Below are positions 10,409 through 22,586 of a stretch of 64,000 nucleotides of DNA, piece by piece. Both the position numbers and the translations under genes were made by a program. How positions within the stretch are numbered: position 1 is the first letter of the stretch; each line of letters opens with the position of its first letter. The notes under the pieces are model-generated. The model was not told the DNA's origin, did no database searches, and saw nothing but the letters and a program-made list of their open reading frames with translations. Source of the DNA: Pomphorhynchus laevis (taxonomy: Eukaryota; Acanthocephala; Palaeacanthocephala; Echinorhynchida; Pomphorhynchidae); the NCBI GenBank assembly GCA_012934845.2, contig WNNJ02000572.1, forward strand, positions 1 through 64,000, given 5' to 3'.

Positions 10409-12186
10409 GTAGTATAGTATCGAAGATTGACGAATTTCGGAACAGATTCTTTACATATAAACCTCAAATAATCGCAGTTACCGAAACTTGGCTAAATCAT
10501 GATATTGCTGATAGTATGGTAGCTGTGGATGGGTATTCGATCATCAGGGTTGATCGTAAAGTACGACGAGGAGGCGGTGTTGCACTTTATGTCGATCAAT
10601 GTATAGGTGTTGACGATTTTGAATGTTATACTGACACATATGGTACTTGTGAACTGATGGTGGCGAGTCTATCCCATGTAAGAAATAATGTTACTATTGC
10701 ACTATGTTATAGATCTCCATGTAGCTTCGTTCTCACTCAGGAATTCTCAGATATTTTGACAAAGGCAGCAATGGGTGACCGGTTCCTCTGTTTAGGAGAC
10801 TTCAATATTTCCAGCATCAATATGGATGATCCTCATTCAGGAATAACATCTTCTAGTAAACTAGATCATGACTTGTGGAATTTTCTGTTAGATAGCCTAC
10901 TTCTTGTTCAGCATGTATCAGCACCAACTAGGATTATGAATGATCAAAGTTCTTTGTTGGATTTAATTTTATCTAAATCATTAACAGATGTGCGTGACAT
11001 TATGCATGAAGCACCCATAGGAGTTAGTGATCATTGTGTATTGCTTTTTCACTTCTCAGGGATTTCAAATAATATTATCGAAGAAGTCGAAACTAAAATC
11101 TTCAAGCATTGTCGGTATCGTGCGGATCAGTGTAAAATTCTTCAAGCAGCATCGACTATGAACTTTGTAGGCGCTAGCGACGATGTTGAAGATTGTTGGA
11201 AAGTTTTCCGTTCAGCAATGTGCGAAATATTAGAAAAACACGTTCCTATCAAGATCGTGCATAAATATAAAAAAGTGAATCCTCCGTGGTTTAATAGAGA
11301 ACTTAAATCAGAACTAAGACGAAGAAACCGACTGTTTAAATTAAGCTGCAAGGACAATACTTATCGACAGGAATACGTCAATTGTCGTAACTTTTTCGAA
11401 AAGCTTAAAAAACGCAAAAAATTTAACTACGAAATGAGAATAGCTGCGGATTTTCATAGTGCACCAAAACGATTTTGGTCTCACATACGTAGAAATAGGA
11501 CAATTCCTCCTGCGATTTCGTCTCTTCGTATTAATGATAACTTTATCACATCGCCTAAAGATGTAGCCGACACGTTTGCGTCGACTTTTCAACTCGTAAC
11601 TAATAACACAGAAATTAACCAGCAATCTCGTGTAAGCCATTCACGAAGTTATTTTGATGTTACTACCGAGGAGGTTTATAGTGAGTTAAATTCTTTACGA
11701 CATTCATCACCTGGTCCGGATGGATTACATCCCCAGATACTAAAGATATTATCAACATTTATTGCTTCACCGTTAGCTTATTTGTTTCAACTATCACTAG
11801 CTAAGTCAATCCTACCGTTAGATTGGAAAATCGCCACTGTAGTGCCAGTCCACAAAAAAGGAGATCGTCACAATCCTGAAAATTATAGAGCAATAAGCCT
11901 TACAAGTGTCGTATGTAAGATGTTAGAGCGCATATTGTATCGGCGATTACTATCCTATCTTGAATCATCGAACTTGTTAGATAATTCGCAACATGGTTTT
12001 CGTCCTAGACGTTCTTGCATGTCTAATCTTTTATGTGCACGCGAAGCATGGGTTGATGCAGTTGCGCAGGGTAATGCAGTTGATGTCGTGTATTTCGACT
12101 TGAGTCGGGTTTTTGATAGGGTTCCCCACAATATGTTGATTGAGGCTCTTGCAGATTACGGAATTGAAATTCCTATTATTCGATAG
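10213..12186 (+). CDS. LINE 2 ORF2: endonuclease and N-terminal RT
   Basis: 657 residues up to the first stop. The start at 10213 is only the first Met in frame; the true start is uncertain. The endonuclease follows the (AT)n run: RSIVSKIDEFRNRFF, AVTETWLNHD (catalytic Glu), RRGGGVALYVD, FLCLGDFNISS (Asp/Asn) and GVSDHCVLLF (SDH). The RT begins near residue 490 with SSPGPDGLHPQILK, NYRAISLTSVVCKMLE, SQHGFRPRRSCMSNLL and VVYFDLSRVFDRVPH. The stop comes just after that motif. The (AT)n tract (10339-10406) adds about 11 Tyr-Ile pairs exactly where related copies read YSN before the SIV residues, so the first metal-binding Asn is missing. The endonuclease is therefore unlikely to work. Confidence 0.75.
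10339..10406. repeat. (AT)n microsatellite inside LINE 2 ORF2
   Basis: About 68 bp of alternating AT within the endonuclease coding region. It stays in frame as repeated Tyr-Ile codons and separates INVAY from RSIVSK, two blocks that are nearly adjacent in a related minus-strand copy at 14880. Confidence 0.95.
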
Positions 12187-13090
12187 ATTCACGCTTTCCT
12201 ATCTGATCGTTCTTTCAGAGTTCGAGTTGAAAATTGTCTATCTAGACCGTCAAATTTATCAATGGGTGTTCCTCAGGGATCGGTGTTGGGTCCATTATTA
12301 TTCGTCATATGCCGATATGCAACACTTACAAGATGACATAAATATGGTTAATAGGTGGAGCGAACTGACCGGAATCATGATTAACATTACTAAATGTGTC
12401 CACCTCAGATTTGGTCGTAGTGATTTACCAAATGATTATTCTGTTTGCGGTGAGATTATTCCCACAAATTCGTATACAAAAAATCTTGGGATAATTGTTC
12501 AGAATTAGTTTAAAACCGACCTCAATACTGAAAATATATGCAATACGTCGAGAAAAATTATTTACATGATCAAAAATACCTTTAGTTCGCTTCCACCGTC
12601 TCAGTTCTCACTATTATATAAGGCGTTGATCAGACCAATCATTGATTATGCTTCGCCGGTGACTTTTCCTTCTACGCGTGGTGAAATAAACCAATTAGAA
12701 AAGATTCTTCGCCGATTTTCCAAGCTATGTTCTGGTCTTCGGAACATCGCCTACTGTGATAGACTAAGCCAACTAAATATTACTTCAGTTTACAATGTGT
12801 ACAATGATTTATTACAGTTATGGCGAATGATCCATGTCTTTCCTGGTTATCCATCGGAATCCGTTATTCTAAATGATCGCCCGAGCCACAGAGGACACTC
12901 TTTATCAGTTGTTGTGCAATCACACGGGAAATGTCATAGATACTTGCGATTATCTCACAGCGCGGTAAACCTATGTAACCGATTGCCGAATTCGATCGTG
13001 TCTATGACACAGTACAAATCTTTCCAGAATGCGCTGAGCATGTGGATAAAAAGAGAAGATTCTTTGCAGGAAATATATAACTATATGTGA
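12187..13090 (+). pseudogene. LINE 2 ORF2 distal RT and C-terminal domain (frame-shifted)
   Basis: After the stop at 12186 the coding sense continues in other frames: AFLSDRSFRVRVENC, SMGVPQGSVLGPLLF, then directly SSYADMQHLQDDINMV. The stretch normally lying between GPLLF and LQDDIN, which includes the second Asp of YADD, is shortened, so the polymerase active site is lost. The thumb and C-terminal part are open at 12566-13090: LLYKALIRPIIDYASPV, LEKILRRFSKLCSGLR and FPGYPSESVILNDRPSHR. Confidence 0.7.
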
Positions 13091-13194
13091 CAATTTATTA
13101 TTGCTGAACTACTTTTTTTCTTTTCTTAATATTGTGATCAGACAAAATGACTCTTTTATGTGTCAAAGTCTTGTAATAAATAATAATATATTAT

Positions 13195-13860
13195 CTAATA
13201 ATCTGTCATCGGGTCCTCATGTAAGATATATTGTAAGCAAATGTCAACGCATCCTAGGGCTACTACGAAGAACGCTAGGTTCAATAGATGTTGACTCATT
13301 TAGGGTGCTGTTCCCCTCGATTGTCCTTTTCTCATATGCTATACGCTTCATCAGCAGCCTTTCCGCAATCTAGGGGTGATTTGCGTTTACTTTAGGGCAT
13401 TCTCCGTAAAGCTAGCCATATGGTTTCTTCTATTCGAGATATTTCCTACCCTCAGAGACTAGAACTTCTAGGCATATGCGATGTTGAGACGTCCCTAATT
13501 AAAGCAGATTTGGTGTTGGTGTGGAGGACACTGCACTCTTCTAAGCACGTTTTAAACCCTCTATTTACACTTTCTGCTAATGAAAATCTACGAGGACACA
13601 AGCTTAAACTGGTAGACAAACTGGGACCTAAGCGGAACCGAGGTGACATAAGACATCGAATTGTCAAACATTGGAATAAATTACCATCTACTGTTGTTGA
13701 GGCCACACATGTATCAAAATTGAAGAATTATCTTCGTGCTGAATTCCACCTTGAATCCTGACTTGTTTCAGCTAGTTTGTTAACTATTTTTTTCTCTCTC
13801 TGTTTTATTGTGATGCCCCTGTTTTGAGCTTTGCTCTTTTGGCGTTAATGAATAATAATA
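13195..13860 (+). mobile_element. CR1-like LINE 3' fragment
   Basis: Begins within the RT thumb (VRYIVSKCQRILGLLRR) directly after the LINE 2 tail. It continues into a C-terminal open piece (13420-13761) with YPQRLELLGICDVETSL, NLRGHKLKLVDKLG and KLKNYLRAEFHLES. The 3' UTR has GATGCCCCTGTTTTGAGC and ends in GAATAATAATA. A frame change and a stop lie near 13370. The same tail recurs at 14295-14405. Confidence 0.72.
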
Positions 13861-14410
13861 GGTAGATCACTGTTTGACAAACACAAATCAAGCATACTCC
13901 TAGAAGCAGTTCTAAAACACGTGTTTTGTTTTACTAACTGAAAGTAATTCAGTTCGTTTATTAGCGATCAAGTTACTTTCATCTGATATTATAGATCACC
14001 CTATATTATCCAGTGTCGAATTCTCTGTTCTGGATGTATTTGATGAGCTTAGAAAATCAAAACCTTTGTCTATTAGTGGTCCTGATAATATACCATCGAT
14101 CGTATTGCGAGAGGCTGCATCGGCACTATGCTTTCCGCTTTGGCTTATTTACCGTTGCTCCATAAATTCAGGAATTTTACCTTTTGAGTAAAAAAAGCCA
14201 CCATTAAGCCCATTTTCAAGAAAGGTTCAAGATCTGCTGCTGGGAATTATAGACCAGTGAGCCTGACTTGTGAGGCATATCTTCGTGCTGAATTCCGCCT
14301 TGAATCATGACTTGTTTCAGCTATTTTGTTGACTATTTTTTCTCTCTCTATTTTATTGTGATGCCCCTGTTTTGAGCTTTGCTCTTTTAGCGGTCAATGA
14401 ATAATAATAA
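13861..14410 (+). mobile_element. Internally deleted CR1-like LINE copy
   Basis: The + strand reads LLSSDIIDHPILSSVEFS, then SGPDNIPSIVLREAASAL and AAGNYRPVSLTCEA, the start of the RT. The sequence then jumps within the same phrase to YLRAEFRLES and the 3' tail seen at 13720-13860. Almost all of the RT and the C-terminal domain are missing at a junction near 14277. One in-frame stop is present near 14190. Confidence 0.7.
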
Positions 14411-14439
14411 AATCAAGTAATTTAGATGCTTTAAAATTA

Positions 14440-15645
14440 CAACCACTCAAACTTGAATAATTAAACCAGTCTACATGAAGCCAATGTTGAAATTACCTCG
14501 AATTATCAAACTTTCTTGAACAGCAAATCGTTATGACTTGTCTCAAAGGCGTTGAATATATGTCATAGGAGATCTATAAATAAGCCCAATCACAAGCGAG
14601 GAACTAAGACTTTCTGGGTTAGACCATTAGGATTGATAACCGACCTTTATTATCGCGATGCAATTCACTGATTAAAAGACTATTATGTGTGAACAAGATC
14701 ACAACACCATCTTTAGTATTTCTACAATCGCAACTGTATGATGTATAATCGGGATCCGTTAATTGTTAGTTACGAACGTTTGAGTCCAATCAAGATTCAT
14801 TAAAAGCCAGGACACTAGCCCTAATTTCTACAGCAAGTAATTAAATATCAACCAACTTACGAACTATGCTTTGGACATTCGAATATACTACATTAATGTT
14901 ATTTCCACAATGAGATGCAATCACGGGCAAGTTCGCTCTTAAATTCGTATGTTCGTAAATGTGACGTAGTTCGAGAGATCGATTATTTGTGAAGTTCGGC
15001 CGTGTGAGAGTAAGGCTGTCCAAGATAAGCGAGGACGGCGTCGCAATACTGGAAAATTTGAATAATAAGATTGCATTCTCAATTTTTCGTCCTCTCTCGA
15101 AGCTCACATCTAGCTAATCTCAGTCTTTCCCTGTCTAATGGATCTAGATAGCGAAGTAGTCTAATTCCTGTATTGACTTCATGTGATTTTCTCAATTTGA
15201 TATCAATATGTTATTTATCGCTGAAAACTATCTTAAACAAACAAGGTGTATCCCTTGTATTATTTGATTCACCTATGCAAAAAAAACGAAACTACTTTTA
15301 GGGATGCTAAAAATTGAATCACAATCAGATAGTATGTGTCCGAGTATATACCTTATTTTTTCCAGGTCATCATTTAGTCGATGTTGAGTATTTATTAGTA
15401 ACGATTCTGCAATATTTGCCATATGAAGTGGATGTATTTTTTGGGATTTTATTTTTACTGAAGGAGGTTACATAATAGGTATTCTTGTGGTTAATATCTT
15501 CAACAATATGTGCTTGATGTATCTTATCGAGGGACAAGTTAGCCAAACCATCATTGCCACTCAGAGCACAAAACGCACCCTTCACCATCGATATCTATAT
15601 GTCAGCTGGGGACGGATTACTTGTTGAACTGTGTAACATTTTGTA
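14440..15645 (-). mobile_element. CR1-like LINE 5' part (ORF1 and endonuclease start)
   Basis: The minus strand holds ORF1 pieces (15588-15370 with CALSGNDGLANLSLDK; 15107-14841) that run into the endonuclease start, INVVYSNVQSIVRKLVDI at about 14900-14845, then LAFNESWLDSNV and later a GVVILF block near 14680. It begins just beside the tail of the neighbouring minus-strand LINE at 15646. No RT follows; the copy is cut or decayed near 14440. Confidence 0.55.
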
Positions 15646-18600
15646 ATCATTATTATTAATTACAACAGCAGCAAAAGAGCGTAGAGCTCGTACATGCTGG
15701 ATACAGGGTAGAAAAAAACAAATATCAATGAAAATCTGATTGTTCTAAGTTAGTACATTCTTCAGACTTGTCTTGAAGGACAAAATACTGGAGGCCGAAA
15801 CCACTTGACTTGGTAGCTTATTCCAGCTTTTCCACGTTTCGGTTGACAATTGTGTTAAATCTTCTTCGTGGATGAATGTGGGTCTTTAACGTAAGATGAT
15901 GTCCCCTCAATCTGTTTGAATTTCGAAGTTCGAACAGTTTACGACAAGCATGTTCCTTCTGCCCTTTTTGAACATTAAGCATTGTCCACACAAACATAAA
16001 ATCAGAGGACTTTAATGATTTCTTCACTGTGGTCACACCGAGTGCGTGGAGTCGAAAAATGAATGAGAGCTTGCGTTGGGTGGGTACAAGATGTGTGGCC
16101 TTGCGTAATAGGTATTCGTACAGGTTCATCTCTGTCGTAGTTTGAGGGTGACAGGCAGGTGAAGCGTATCTCATTAAAGATAAGACATAATCATTGTAAA
16201 TTAATTTAAAACTGGATGCGTCAAGCTGGAATGGTCCTTCCAATAACTCCTAAAATTTGACGGCATTTAGCAACTGTGTGACTGGTATGTGGGATGGTCG
16301 ATAAGCTTCTATTTACGATCACTCCAAGGTCTTGAAATCGAGGAACTGTTTCAATTTCTCTTCCGTCAATGGTATATGACGAATTGATGTGTAGATGTCC
16401 GATGCGCATATGTTTTGACTTATCGGGGTTTTATATCAGTCCCCGTTGATTACACCAGACCTTAATATTATCAATATCTCTCTGGAGTATCATTGGATCT
16501 CGGTTATCGATTATTAGTCGCCAAATTTTTTTCAAGTCGTCGGCATATAAACTACATAATAATACAAATTTATTTAATGTGGCAAATGCGTACAAGCTGT
16601 ACGCTTACAAGTCCACAAACAAAAATGAGAAAGTCAAGCAGATAAATTGTTAAAATGGGATCGGATTTGTCGTTTGAAGCACTGCAGGGAAGTTGATAGG
16701 CGTATATGAATTGGCAGATGATTCCACGATAGAGGAGCAGCCACCAGGGAAGATCGGAGTCCAAAGGAGGTAGAGTAGTTTGGGACATGTAAAAGGGAAT
16801 TACAGGAACGCAAGGAACAGTAAACAGGACGAGAATTATCAAGAAAAGGAAGGTTGAGAAATGAAGGGGTATGAGAAGTTACAAGGCGGAAAGCAACGAT
16901 AAGAAGACGAATTTGAACACGACAATAAATTGTAGGCAAATCGAGAGAAGCAAGATGGTAGGATGTATGATCAAAACGACGAAGACGGAGGAGAATTCGG
17001 ACAGCTGCGTTGACGAGTCGTTGTAGGGGAAGAAGAGTGGATTTAGGTGAGTTGGAAATAGACTAAGACAGTAATCAAGTCTAGAAAAAAGGAGAGATGA
17101 TATGAGAGTCATACAAGAAGGGAAATCGACCAATCTACGAACTTGACGGAGGTTGTGGAGTATCAAGGTAGATGAGCGTACTTTATCTCTAACGAAAGGT
17201 TTAAGTGAAAGTCGGTTGTCAAAATGGAAGCCTAGGAAAACGAGATTATCAACGATAGGAAGAATTGTAGAATTTAATGATACGGAGGGAGGTTCGAAGC
17301 CGAGGCGTCGAGGTAGGATCCACATAATTTTGGATTTATCAGGATTCAGAAAGGCGAATGGACTCGAAATATCTGTAGTAAGCTCGTTAATGTAAATAAT
17401 GAAGAGCAATGGACTGAGTACCGATCCCTGAGGAACACCGCGTCCAGGAGTTCTTGTCTTTGACATATGTTTATTGGCCAATACAGTAATCTTCCGATTT
17501 CTAAGGCAGGAGTTTAATTCAATTTAGGAGGGTTCCTCTGATGCCGTACTGTTCCAGCGTAATAAGGGGGCATCATAGTATATCCGATCAAATGCTTTGC
17601 TGAGGTCGAAAGCAAAACATCAACACTAACTCCAGCCTCGGCATATCTGGTCAAATCACTTCTCGCAAGTACGAGGTTTGTGACAGTAGATCTTCCTAGG
17701 CGGAAACCATGCTGGTTGTCGCAGAGTACTTGGTTCCCTTCTAGGTGCCCGATGATTCGTTTAAAAAGCAGTTTCTCTAGCACTTTACAAGCAACGCAGG
17801 TAAGGCTTATGGGCCGATAGTTGCTTGCTAGATTACGGTCTCCTTTTTGTAGAGAGGTCGGATTGTAGAACATTTCCAATCTGATGGTATACAGCCTGTT
17901 GAAAAGGAGAAATCGAATATGATGTGTAAAGGTTCATATATTACTGGTGCAAGTTTCCGAAGAAGAATTGGGGGAATATTGTCTGGTCCTGCCGCAATTG
18001 ATCGTGGTAGCTCCAGAAGCTCGTTAAGTACCTCAAATTTATCAAATGGAGTAAATGCGTAACACGGATTGAGCTGTGGAGACTCGGGGGCAATACTGAC
18101 AGATAGGACTCTCTAGCGTGAATTGATCCAGGAAAATATTGGCAATTGCTTAGTCATCGAATGTGATCTCACCGGTTTCCATAAATATAGAGTTGATCTC
18201 AGGGGTAGATGATTTAAATGAGCTGATATGTTTGAACAATTTACTGGGATATATTTTTGATGACCGACAAAGATTGGAAACGAAGCACCTGCGTTTCTGA
18301 CGTTACTTGATTTCGTAATTCCTTCTAATCGGTCCAAGAACAATTCCCTTCTTTGAATTTTTTGTAAATTTTGACTCTTGTCTTAATCATTTGTTAAATC
18401 TGCGAGTCAAACCAAATGGGAGTTTTGTGGGATGTGCACTGACGTTTTAAAGGGAAGTAATTTAGCGCCTCGATCAATGTAGATTTGAAATTTTCCCAGC
18501 ACTGATTTATGCCGATTACATATGGATTAGGTCATTGAATGTTTCGAATAGCTTGCGTCATACTTGCGAAATTCGCTTTGAAGGGATTCAATTCGGGTTT

Positions 18601-19140
18601 TGACGAGGGGGCTGTTTTAAATGGACTGACAGATAGCGCCAGCCTAATGACACAATGATTACTGTGGCCAGTAGGGGACTGAAAGAGATTTAATCAATTG
18701 TGGTTTTCCCTCGTGATAAGCAGAGGTCTAAAATAGCAGATGATTGCTTCCTCCTTCTAATGGATTCGCGAATATGCTGGGTTAGATTGAGATCGTTGAA
18801 CATATCAAGGATATTGGATGATTCAACATCACAACCATGTGTCGAAGTATATAGGTCCCAATTGACATTAGGCATATTGAAGTCTCATAGGATAATGATC
18901 GGTGATAAGCTTGTAGGTAATGTCGTAAAGAGATGCCAATCTTTTCATTTGTGGAGCGCGGAGAGCGGTAAAATAAACCGATTTTTAGTTTCTGTCTCTC
19001 AAGAGAAGATACTGTTGCCCACTGATATTCATTGCATGAATCATTTGATACAATGCTTTGCTCGATGATGGTTAACGGTTGCTTGACGTATAATATAACT
19101 CCACCTCCTTTTGAGGCGGTTCGATCCAAGCCCACTAAAT
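15646..19140 (-). mobile_element. CR1-like LINE 'family A', interrupted by family B
   Basis: Minus strand, endonuclease to 3' tail. The endonuclease is at 19135-18690 (KGGGVILYVKQPL, LFYRSPRST, then NMPNVNWDLYTSTHG). The linker is near 18340-18115. The RT start is at 17879-17514 (NYRPISLTCVACKVLEKL, DNQHGFRLGRS), followed by RGVPQGSVLSPLLF. The RT resumes beyond the insertion with CSLYADDLKKIWR near 16550, FQDLGVIVNRSLSTIPH, and a C-terminal piece 16243-15818. The 3' tail ends in AATTAATAATAATGA at about 15646. Several stops and frame shifts are present. The family B insertion lies between the GVPQG and YADD motifs. Confidence 0.75.
16559..17355 (-). mobile_element. Family B (L2-like) LINE 3' fragment nested in family A
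   Basis: Minus strand. It starts abruptly at FAFLNPDKSKIMWILP, joined in frame to the host LINE's INELTTDISS. It continues through VDNLVFLGFHFDNRLS, LDYCLSLF, then RSCNSLLHVPNYSTSFG and APLSWNHLPIHIR. The 3' end has the perfect hairpin GCGTAC, AGCTT, GTACGC and the tail AATAAATTTGTATT. Because it interrupts family A in the same orientation, it inserted later than family A. Confidence 0.8.
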
Positions 19141-19253
19141 AATTTAGCAGAAGTGTTCAGTGTGAATGGTCAGTCCATTCGTTAATATTGTTCGTTCAAT
19201 TCGATCGTTCAGATCATTCGTTCAATCCGTTAGTTTGAATTATTTAAGATTTT
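19141..19253. other. Short unassigned spacer
   Basis: Contains irregular repeats of GTTCGTTCAAT and GATCGTTCA between 19180 and 19230. No gene is seen. Confidence 0.3.
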
Positions 19254-19562
19254 TTGGATTATTTAAGAAAGCTGCATCCAAGTTCGAAACCCGTGACAAA
19301 TGATACGAAATTGACCGCACCGATCAAAAATCGTGTAATACATCACCCTTTCATATATTCAAAAATCGACGAAATTATGATAGTTTGGGCAGCCAAACGA
19401 ACTCATGGGAGTGTAGGTCCTTCTGGTATTACTGCATTTGATTTTTGCCATATGCTTACATCATTTGGATCCTTTTCCACAAAATTGGCTGATGCCATCG
19501 CAATATTTGCGATTGCATCAATTGTTGGAGCAGTCGCGCCAACAATTGTCCACCTCTCATGA
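19254..19562 (+). mobile_element. Fragment of a REL-type LINE (pre-RT region)
   Basis: 102 open residues containing IMIVWAAKRTHGSVGPSG and then MLTSFGSFSTKLADAIAIF. This is the region just before the RT of early-branching animal LINEs that carry a C-terminal restriction-like endonuclease, where a T-x-G-x-x-GPSG-x-D/T-x pattern is usual (family knowledge). Both ends are cut off. It is not obviously the same family as the two larger REL-type copies here. Confidence 0.55.
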
Positions 19563-19569
19563 CCTAATT

Positions 19570-20155
19570 CGTTGAAGGATTGAGGAAGATATGTTGCTTA
19601 GAAGAAGCTTGATGCTCGCTTTCAGCTTTCCGCTCGCTCCTTACCACGATCTTTCTTACTGATAATCCGTCTCTATTCAGTGATGTCTCTTCACTTTCCG
19701 TGTATCGTCTTAATAAATCAGTTTCTGCTCCCGATTCTTATCGTCCCCACTTTTAAATGTGTTTCTTAGAAACCGCACCAAAGCCTGCACTACCTTATCT
19801 CAACGGTTTAAACTCATGTCGTCATCCTCTGTTTGTCGAATTTCCCCCGATCGATCACCTTCTAAAATTACTCAACTCTCCACAGATCGTCTAGAAAAGC
19901 GTCGATGCGAAATCAATAGCTAGTCATATCTTGCATCAAAAATGTTAATGGAAATTTTCTTGTAGTCCAATCTACGTCCAAAAATCCGTTAGCGACTTGT
20001 CTATCCTCATCTCCTTCTCTAGCCAACAATGAAAGAAAACGATCTTTTCGTCTAGCTCTTATTAACAGCCATTCAATTCTTTACAAAACTGACTAATTTC
20101 TCGATCTCTTCGCACAACAATCACTAGATATTTTATGTCTCACAGAATCCATAAT
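19570..20155 (+). mobile_element. Family B LINE 5' fragment
   Basis: The + strand matches the upstream part of the best family B copy at 22430-22760: RISPDRSPSKITQLS, DRLEKRRCEINS, then INSHSILYKTD and DILCLTES-like wording broken by stops. It ends abruptly within the endonuclease start near 20150. It gives a partial view of the ORF1 end of family B, including TTLSQRFKLMSSSS. Confidence 0.6.
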
Positions 20156-21060
20156 AGGAAAATTGCGGAAATTGGTAAAAAGATTTCGCTGAAAAGGCAA
20201 TTTATTTCGCGAAAAATGAGTGAAAGTCTTCTTTGAGAGTTCAGGTTCCTAGTTATTATATTCTGCAACTTGATAAACGCCTCTTGATAAAATATTTAAA
20301 TTCACTCTACGATTTATTATGACATTCAATTTTCTTATTGTTATCTCAAACAGATCCAATGATTGTTCATAACTTCACTCAGTTCAGTAAGTATGACGAG
20401 CCTCAGCAACAAGCGACGTTAGATCAGGATAATCCTCATAATACTTTAACTATATATCCATCTAGCTTTTGAAACAAATATAAGAATTAAACATTTTATA
20501 GGATGTCCAAACATTTTACAGGAAAACAAAAACGTTTTTATCGGAACTGACTGTTAAAAGCTCATAAATTGTATTTTCTGTTAATAATTACATCGAAAAT
20601 AGCTAAACAGCAAAAATCAATGATGACAGCACCATAGATAAACAGCAGTCAATAAATGATGACTTATCTAAAAATTGCAACCTAACTTAAATAACTTTAA
20701 GGAACCAACAACGTTAAAAACATTAGACAATAAATCCTTATCGGTTGTACATGCCTGATGTTTGCACATTAACTATTATGGATATTCTAATGTGATCAAC
20801 TGTTTTATTGTGTAATGATACGAAATAAGATAATTACATAATACATTACATATACATTTACATAATTATACAAAAGGCTCGACTAATTTCTGTCTACTTA
20901 ATAGATTAGATTAATGTTATATTAACTATTTACTAACACATTGGATTAATGTTATATTAACTATTTTAATGTTTCTAGATTTGTGAAAATCATTTTGTTA
21001 TATGGTACAACAACGCTGTAAATTTTAAATTGCATGTGCTCTTCGAAGGCTGGACTTTTA
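20156..21060. other. AT-rich stretch without a gene
   Basis: No coding sequence or known repeat is recognised. A 35-bp-period direct repeat (GATTAATGTTATATTAACTA at 20909 and 20944) is the only internal structure seen. Confidence 0.5.
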
Positions 21061-21061
21061 T

Positions 21062-22335
21062 TGTTATTAGTAGTATTACAAAAAAAGTATTACAAGTTAT
21101 AGCCAAATGGCTGTTTCAACTGGTCACATAGGAAAATATGACAAAAAGAAAAGAAAAAAAGTAAATAGCGGTTACATAATATTGTACACATCCGGAATGC
21201 CATGATCGTTAATCCACTGACGCAGTTGAACTTTAAATTGAGAGAAGTCCTTGGTACATGCTATTTCTCCTGGCAACGTGTCTCAGGCGTTTAATGCTCG
21301 ATGTGAGAGCATAGCCAAACTCACTACTTTACCGTGGGAAAACTTAAATAGTTTCAAGGGTGGCCACGACGCGTCTGAGAACAAACTTTAACATAGCACT
21401 AGGGAAATCCATCTATCCCATTAACCATTCGCCATAATGCAATGAGATCTAGATAATATAGCCTCTGACCCAAAGATGGTATCTTTAGAAATTTAATCCG
21501 CTCACGATATGAATATGATCCATCCATACACATTCGAGAACCTCTACGAAGGATTGACTATAATCTATTGAACTCTCCCTTAGTGTATGGAAAAACTGCT
21601 TGCACGCAGTACTCTATATGCGGGCGAACAAGAGCGCATTAAAGCCGTTTGAAAACATATGGATTAATACGATTAAATGCATTTTTGACGCAGTACATAG
21701 CTCGCAAAGTCTTGCTATAGGCAAACTCTGTATTTGACCGGGATTTCAATGTCCTATGCACCATGACACCCATATCCCTATACTCCATGACAACATTAAG
21801 AATTGAAGTTTCTAGGCGAAAATGACTGTCATCGCAACGCCTCCCTAATTTCATGTATGTATGGGAGTGGAAAGATGGGTACCAACTCTCACTCTAAAGA
21901 ATCGATTACGTAGGATATCTTGAACCCACTTACACAACATTACAGGAATGCTGTAGTTAAATAGTAATGATACCAAGCTCTCATGCGGCACCCGATCAAA
22001 TGCTCTTGAAAAGTCAATGAATACCACATTGATTGAATACCACATTGATTGATTGGCCGCGACTGACCGCATCAACCCACATTTCGCGTGAAGTCAATAA
22101 GTTAGTTAAGCAGGAACGACCATGGAGGAAACCGTGTTGAGAATACGACATTTTTCCGAGTTCCCTCAAGTGATGCCTGATCCGGGTGGTGATAACTTTT
22201 CAAGCACTTTGCAAAGAGAACTAGTCAGGCTGATTGGTCTATAGTCAGTACAAGCCGTTGCAATGGTTTTCTTTGGGATCGGAACTACGATGGCAGTTTT
22301 CCAGACATCAGGAACACATCCACTAAATCCAATTA
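21062..22335 (-). mobile_element. CR1-like LINE with RT core deleted
   Basis: Minus strand: QHGFLHGRSCLTNLL and SREMWVDAVSRGQSINVV, then an open piece 22075-21851 with IDFSRAFDRVPHESLVSL and FFRVRVGTHLSTP. This joins straight to MKLGRRCDDSHFRLET and MEYRDMGVMVHRTLKSR (21854-21639). The GVPQG and YADD motifs that should lie between are absent. A decayed C-terminus and a 3' end near 21062 follow. The RT cannot work. Confidence 0.68.
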
Positions 22336-22586
22336 TCTCAGTCCTCCACTCCTAAAAATCGTTTTCCGACATAGTTCACATGCATCCTTGGTATTTTCCC
22401 AACGTTTTAACTTCTTACCACTACGTCTACTAGTCGTATCTTTCCTGACCGCTCCCCTTCTGATATTGCCCAGCTCAATTTAGCTCGCATTGAGAAACAT
22501 CGACGTGAAACAAACGGCGAGTAATCCTTATCTATACGTCAAATCAATGGAAATTTTTACGTTGTACACACAAGGCCAAAAATTCG

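Larger units (their letters stand above)
8903..13190 (+). mobile_element. LINE 2: nearly full-length CR1-like LINE
   Basis: This copy has a 5' leader (8903-9034), ORF1 (9035-10243), ORF2 (10213 onward) and a 3' end with GTAATAAATAATAATA at about 13175-13190. The leader opens with two 19-bp tandem units beginning AACAGCTTC, then ACAGCTTAAACACACAAT, which LINE 1 shares. ORF1 looks intact. ORF2 is open as far as 12186 and then shifts frame. An (AT)n expansion sits in the endonuclease, and a deletion removes most of the sequence around the RT catalytic box. The element cannot be autonomous. Confidence 0.8.
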
